Source: Foetidibacter luteolus
GTDB taxonomy: Bacteria; Bacteroidota; Bacteroidia; Chitinophagales; Chitinophagaceae
Assembly: GCF_009650435.1 (NCBI RefSeq)
Contig: NZ_VVIP01000084.1
Coordinates: 50,626-114,625, forward strand
Reading direction: 5' to 3'
Length of the DNA stretch: 64,000 nt
Shown here in pieces: positions 60,348-64,000 of this stretch. Numbering within the stretch: the stretch's first letter is position 1; each line of letters opens with the position of its first letter. The notes beneath the pieces were generated by a model, which saw only the letters and a list, made by a program, of their open reading frames with translations, was not told the origin of the DNA and did no database searches. The translations under genes were made by a program, and so were the position numbers.

Positions 60348-60378
60348 CCGCGCCTGTTCCCGGGTGCGGTTTTTATTT
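60348..60378 (+). terminator. Orphan plus-strand terminator-like hairpin
   Basis: CCGCGCC and GGTGCGG form a 7-bp stem with one wobble, followed by TTTTTATTTT. No plus-strand gene lies upstream except tRNA-Leu, which has its own terminator. Confidence 0.5.
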
Positions 60379-60381
60379 TAC

Positions 60382-60675
60382 TCAATTGTCCCAAAGCACT
60401 GAGGCCAGTTTGAATAGTATAACGCACAGCCCTATCATGATTAACCCGGCATACAAAAATGCTTTTCGCCACGCTGACAGAATAATCAACAATACCGACA
60501 ACAACGCGGCCAACAAGTAAACAAGGCCCGCCAAAAAAGAGGCTATACTCCATATATAAAGGAATGCTTCTGTGTCTATTTCATCAGGTTCGGCAATTAT
60601 CACAAACAGGCATACGCCAAATGTTAGTATAATGCCGGGTATAAGTAGTATTAAAAGCTTTGGGATTTTTTTCAT
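60382..60675 (-). CDS. Small membrane protein of unknown function (97 aa)
   Basis: The 97-residue protein has three predicted membrane segments: LLILLIPGIILTFGVCLFVI near 8-27, then FLAGLVYLLAALLSVLLIIL and LYAGLIMIGLCVILFKLASV. A charged loop AEPDEIDTEAF separates the first two. I do not recognise the family. The start is ATG with a Lys-rich beginning (MKKIPK). Confidence 0.65.
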   Translation of the reverse strand: MKKIPKLLILLIPGIILTFGVCLFVIIAEPDEIDTEAFLYIWSIASFLAGLVYLLAALLSVLLIILSAWRKAFLYAGLIMIGLCVILFKLASVLWDN

Positions 60676-60821
60676 TTACTTTCTGGTTGAACTGACGCTA
60701 CGCCGGCATCATTGGTTTTTAGGTTAATTTATGAGTTGTTTGGTTTGCAGCAGCCGTAAATTCGGCCAACGGTGCTTGTGTGTATGCAACTGCCTGCAAA
60801 AAGCGCAGTGTGCTGCACCTA

Positions 60822-60978
60822 TGGGTGAGGGATTGAAGCGGTTACCCCGGTGAGGCCATCGCAGCAGGGCTTTGTGCCGGAGTATGAGCACAACCGAGGA
60901 AAAGCAACTAAATGTTGCTTTGACGAAGGTTGCGAACGTAGTTCTGCCCGGCCCGAGGTACGAGGGACACCCCCAAAA
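60822..60978 (+). repeat. Dispersed repeat family B, copy 7 (long form)
   Basis: It is the fullest long form: GGGTGAGGGATTGAAGCGGT, TACCCCGGTGAGGCCATCGC, TTTGTGCCGGAGTATGAGCA, AAAGCAACTAAATGTTGCTT, GACGAAGGTTGCGAACGTAG and GTACGAGGGACACCCCCAA. AAAGCAAC and GTTGCTTT pair inside it. It ends 40 bases before the stop of the GH3 gene. Confidence 0.9.
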
Positions 60979-61017
60979 TACCAACTTCAACACCACAGCA
61001 AAACCGGTTGCTTTAGT

Positions 61018-63465
61018 TTATTCTTTTACCTGGTACAGTTTGCTAACCCGTACAGTTTGTTTCAATCTTATATCTTCTGACGAAGCGCCGGCCATGATGA
61101 TAAAGTTACCGGGTTCAACCACCCACTGCATGTTGTTGTTAAGCAGCTTTAAATCGTTACTGGTTAAGGTAAACGACACAGACTTACTTTCGCCAGCCTT
61201 TATTTCAACACGGCTAAAAGCCTTTAATTGTTTTACCGGCGTTACTACAGAACTATACTCATCGGTTACATACAATTGCACTACCTCATCGCCAGTTGTT
61301 TTGCTACTGTTGTTTATGTTAAGTGACACATTGATAGAAAGATTATCCGCATTTTCGTTTAGCGTTGCCTGCATATTGCTGTAAGTAAAGCTGCTGTAGC
61401 TAAGGCCGTGTCCAAAGGGGTACAGGGGCCTGGCGTCGCTTTCTACATAGTCATGTTTGTAAGGGCGCTTATAATCATAATAAACAGGAAGCTGGCCAAC
61501 AGATTTGGGTATAGAAACCGGTAACCTGCCTGCAGGGTTGTAATCTCCAAACAGCACATCCGCTATAGCATTGCCACCTTCCTGACCGGGGTACCATGCG
61601 TTTATGATGGCTGGTATATGTTCTGCTGCCCAGTTTATGTTAAGCGGCCTGCCCTCAATCATAACCAGTACAACGGGTTTGCCGGTTGCCGCTACCTTTT
61701 GCAGCAGCTCTAACTGGCGGCCCAGCAGGTCAAGCGAAATTCTGTCGAAGCCCTCGCCGCTTTCCATATCACTAACTTTTGCTTTTTGTTGTTTACTTAC
61801 ATTAGCAGCGCCGGTATTGCTGAACTCCGTTTCAAAATCCCTGGCGCTGCTGCCGCCGAGCACCACAATAACTACATCGCTCTGGCGTGCGGCTTTTACA
61901 GCTTCTGCTATGTTGGCGTTGGCGGTATCGCGTATGGCGCAACCCTTTACATAAGTTACCTGCGTAGTGTTGCCCAGTTTTTTGCGTATGCCTTCCAGCA
62001 CCGTGGTAACATTGCTATCGGGCTGGGGTGCAGTATAGTCGCCAAGCTGGTTATACATGTTGTCGGCGTTAGGGCCTATCACTGCTACTTTTTTAAGGCC
62101 TTTGCTTAACGGTAAAGTAGCTTTTTCATTCTTCAGCAAAACAATTGCTTCCCGGGCCACCTGCGCAGCCAACGCTTTGTGCTGTTGTGTGTTTACTTGG
62201 GTACTTGCTTTCTCTACATCTACATAAGGATGTTCAAAAAGCCCCATGTTAAACTTTAGGCGCAGTACCCGGCCAACAGCCTGGTTAAGCGCTGCCGTAT
62301 CAACTTTGTTTTCCTGTATGGCGGCGGTTAGTGCCTTGCCAAAACCATTGCCCCCAAGGTCTGCATCAACCCCGGCATTCAGGGCCATTGCCGCGGCATC
62401 AGCCGGTGTTTCAGCTACGTAATGATTGTTCCTGATGCCTTCGATGCTGCCAAGGTCTGATACCACAAAGCCCTTAAAGCCCCATTGTTTGCGCAGCAAT
62501 TCATCCATCAGGTATTTGCTGCCCGTGCAGGGTACACCGTCAATGGAATTATAAGAAGACATTACCGATAACGCACCTGCATTAACAGCTTCTTTAAATG
62601 GCGGCATGTAGTATTGCAGCAGCTCCCGCTGGCCAATGTTTACATTGCCGCCGTTGTGGCCGCCTTCCGGTATACCGTAGGCTGCAAAATGCTTAAGGGT
62701 AGATATAACATTCACGCCGCTGTTTATATCGCTGCCCTGCAAGCCCTGTACAACTGCTTTTCCCATAACGCCGTTAAGCACCGGGTCTTCGCCGTAAGTT
62801 TCTTCCATGCGGGACCAGCGCAGTTCCCTTGCCAGGTCAAGTATGGGGCCATACCCAATATGTGCGCCCTGCAGCCTTGCCTCCTTTGCAATAACGGCGG
62901 CCATCTGCTGTATCAGTGCCGGGTTCCACGTGCTGCTTTGGCCAATAGACGTGGGGAACACGGTGGTGCCGATGGCCATGTGGCCGTGAGGGCATTCTTC
63001 TGCCAGCATCATGGGTATGCCAAGGCGTGTTTGCTCTACCGCGTATTTTTGAATGGCGTTGGTAGCAATCGCAGCCAGGCGGGGATTAAGCCCGGTAGTC
63101 AGTGTTTTCTTTGTCCACGGGTCTGCACGCAGCGTTGCCCATAGCATGCCAATATGATTTTGTTGAAGCGCTGTTGTAAATTTTTCACTAACTGTAACTG
63201 TACCTTCTTTTTTGTCGTACATATCCCAGCCCAACAGGGTGGATAGCTGGCCGATTTTTTCTTCAATGGTCATGCGGCCCAGCAGGTCTGCCACACGCTC
63301 GTCTGTGGTAGCTGACGGGTTTTTGTAGAGCGGCGGCGCACTGTACGTTTGTTGTACGGAAGCTGTATCTGAAGGACTGAATTTTGCCTGCGTTATTACG
63401 GGACTAACAATTAATGCTGAACTGAAAAGAAATAGTGCTTTTTTGATGCTTGAGCGATGCTTCAT
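61018..63465 (-). CDS. bglX: Periplasmic GH3 beta-glucosidase (BglX-like)
   Basis: The 815-residue protein has a signal peptide (MKHRSSIKKALFLFSSALIV, cleaved near TQAKF). The GH3 N-terminal barrel includes LGIPMMLAEECPHG and LKHFAAYG, with nucleophile D337 in GFVVSDLGS. The GH3 C-terminal domain (REAIVLLKNE, VVIVVLGGSSARDFETEFS) carries the acid/base region, and a fibronectin-III-like domain (YPFGHGLSYSSFTYS, EVVQLYV) ends it. It cleaves terminal beta-glucosides, probably in the periplasm. No SusCD-type genes are next to it, so it is not a visible polysaccharide locus. Confidence 0.92.
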   Translation of the reverse strand: MKHRSSIKKALFLFSSALIVSPVITQAKFSPSDTASVQQTYSAPPLYKNPSATTDERVADLLGRMTIEEKIGQLSTLLGWDMYDKKEGTVTVSEKFTTALQQNHIGMLWATLRADPWTKKTLTTGLNPRLAAIATNAIQKYAVEQTRLGIPMMLAEECPHGHMAIGTTVFPTSIGQSSTWNPALIQQMAAVIAKEARLQGAHIGYGPILDLARELRWSRMEETYGEDPVLNGVMGKAVVQGLQGSDINSGVNVISTLKHFAAYGIPEGGHNGGNVNIGQRELLQYYMPPFKEAVNAGALSVMSSYNSIDGVPCTGSKYLMDELLRKQWGFKGFVVSDLGSIEGIRNNHYVAETPADAAAMALNAGVDADLGGNGFGKALTAAIQENKVDTAALNQAVGRVLRLKFNMGLFEHPYVDVEKASTQVNTQQHKALAAQVAREAIVLLKNEKATLPLSKGLKKVAVIGPNADNMYNQLGDYTAPQPDSNVTTVLEGIRKKLGNTTQVTYVKGCAIRDTANANIAEAVKAARQSDVVIVVLGGSSARDFETEFSNTGAANVSKQQKAKVSDMESGEGFDRISLDLLGRQLELLQKVAATGKPVVLVMIEGRPLNINWAAEHIPAIINAWYPGQEGGNAIADVLFGDYNPAGRLPVSIPKSVGQLPVYYDYKRPYKHDYVESDARPLYPFGHGLSYSSFTYSNMQATLNENADNLSINVSLNINNSSKTTGDEVVQLYVTDEYSSVVTPVKQLKAFSRVEIKAGESKSVSFTLTSNDLKLLNNNMQWVVEPGNFIIMAGASSEDIRLKQTVRVSKLYQVKE

Positions 63466-63549
63466 TTGGTGTTTGTGATTATTCTTATGGGTGGTAATGC
63501 GGTCAAAGTAAGTACAAAATTCTCTTTTGTGTGCAATGGTGAAAAGTAT

Positions 63550-63602
63550 TATGGGCCCGGCAGGAGGAACAGGGATGAGGCTTTACTTGCGTCGCACTCT
63601 TC
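63550..63602 (-). repeat. Dispersed repeat family A, copy 14 (partial, inverted)
   Basis: On the minus strand it reads AGAGTGCGACGCAAGTAAAG, CCTCATCCCTGTTCC and CTGCCGGGCCCATAAT; the head of the element (GTACA) is missing. Confidence 0.8.
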
Positions 63603-63613
63603 CTCTGAAGATT

Positions 63614-63648
63614 GTGGTTTTAGCAAGGCTTTAGCCTGCTAAAACCAC
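63614..63648. repeat. Hairpin-forming element GTGGTTTTAGCA / TGCTAAAACCAC
   Basis: The 12-bp arms pair perfectly around AGGCTTTAGCC. It has the look of a small REP-like hairpin and follows family A copy 14 directly. Confidence 0.75.
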
Positions 63649-64000
63649 TGTGGTAGCAAAACATAATCATCTCCAAAAAAATAATGATTTTTTCTGGCAG
63701 CAGCTAAAACAACAATAAATGGATACGTGGATTTTAAATAATTGATTCTTCCTCTGCAAGCCATGTCACCTTTTACAGTGAGTTGCCTATGCCTGTGTAC
63801 TCCGGAGAGTCGTGGCAGATTGTACGTCAAGTCTTATTACAAGAGTGCCGTCCCTTTATATTTTAAATTACAAAGCAGCCCTGTAGGCCATTGTTTTTGT
63901 TCCCAAAATTAGAACAAAAAACCATGTTTTTATAGGCTCGCTTCAGCACCTTTCATCTTCATTGGCCTGTGTGCACTTAAAATTGCATGATGGATTGTAC
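63649..64000. other. Right-edge intergenic stretch
   Basis: No ORF with support is seen. TTTTTGTTC (63894-63902) and GAACAAAAA (63912-63920) make a 9-bp dyad that could be an operator or a weak hairpin. Confidence 0.35.

Noticed and set aside
1239..63602. Insertion sequences as the source of the dispersed repeats
   Set aside because: No transposase frame, terminal inverted repeat pair or clear target duplication could be seen around any copy, so I list them only as repeats.

Overview
The window looks like chromosomal DNA from a member of the Bacteroidota, most likely family Chitinophagaceae; this is an inference from content, since no marker gene such as 16S rRNA is present. Supporting signs are many -7 promoter boxes of the form TAnnTTTG with little Shine-Dalgarno sequence, a type IX secretion (T9SS) C-terminal sorting domain, bacillithiol genes (BshB1, YtxJ), Bacteroidota families of unknown function (DUF4294, DUF6132, DUF2652, DUF5117/5118-type metalloprotease), an archaeal-type ProRS and an SpmA-SpmB fusion. 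There is no transposase, phage gene, rRNA operon or CRISPR array.

Layout. 1-6.4 kb: a truncated N/R/G-rich protein, a secreted metalloprotease, the murein ligase Mpl, a tiny lipoprotein, YtxJ and a DUF6132 protein. 6.4-7.7 kb: gene-free and packed with repeats. 7.7-9.3 kb: DegQ/HtrA protease. 9.5-14.9 kb: a uronate catabolism cluster (tagaturonate reductase, KDG kinase, KDPG aldolase, hexuronate MFS transporter), followed by a TIR-transmembrane protein. 16.5-24.3 kb: RlmK-like methyltransferase, LEA-like small protein, aspartate aminotransferase, BlaI/M56 regulatory pair, SpmA-SpmB fusion, methyltransferase. 24.7-32.3 kb: Tat-exported Gfo/Idh oxidoreductase, LptF/G permease, DoxX-like protein, ProRS, an Asn-rich lipoprotein, a FadL-like porin. 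32.5-38.4 kb: six-PAS histidine kinase plus receiver, SPFH protein, and the N-degron pair ClpS and Aat. 38.8-49.5 kb: GH13 enzyme, FadN-type beta-oxidation enzyme, DUF2652 cyclase-like protein, GMC oxidoreductase, T9SS esterase with PKD repeats. 49.8-60.1 kb: tandem lipoproteins, DUF4294, BshB1, desaturase, AguB and AguA (agmatine to putrescine), Ogt, CsaA, OsmC, GNAT, LuxE-like synthetase, tRNA-Leu(CAG). 60.4-63.5 kb: small membrane protein and a GH3 beta-glucosidase.

The most striking non-genic content is a dense set of dispersed intergenic repeats: family A (about 14 copies, core TGCGACGCAAC), family B (7 copies in a long and a short form) and family C (a tandem ~380 bp unit). They sit between genes that would otherwise be neighbours in a pathway (uxaB/kdgK, eda/MFS, aguB/aguA). 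A second notable signal is a pair of short elements (9556-9607 and 40280-40335) with an identical 20-nt block that begins where transcription should start from a -7-like box and ends in an intrinsic terminator; I read these as candidate ~50-nt small RNAs or attenuators. Other regulatory finds are a BlaI operator dyad overlapping the blaI start, a 50-bp inverted repeat carrying a -7 box in front of the SpmA-SpmB gene, and a MarR-like dyad in front of the fadN-type gene.
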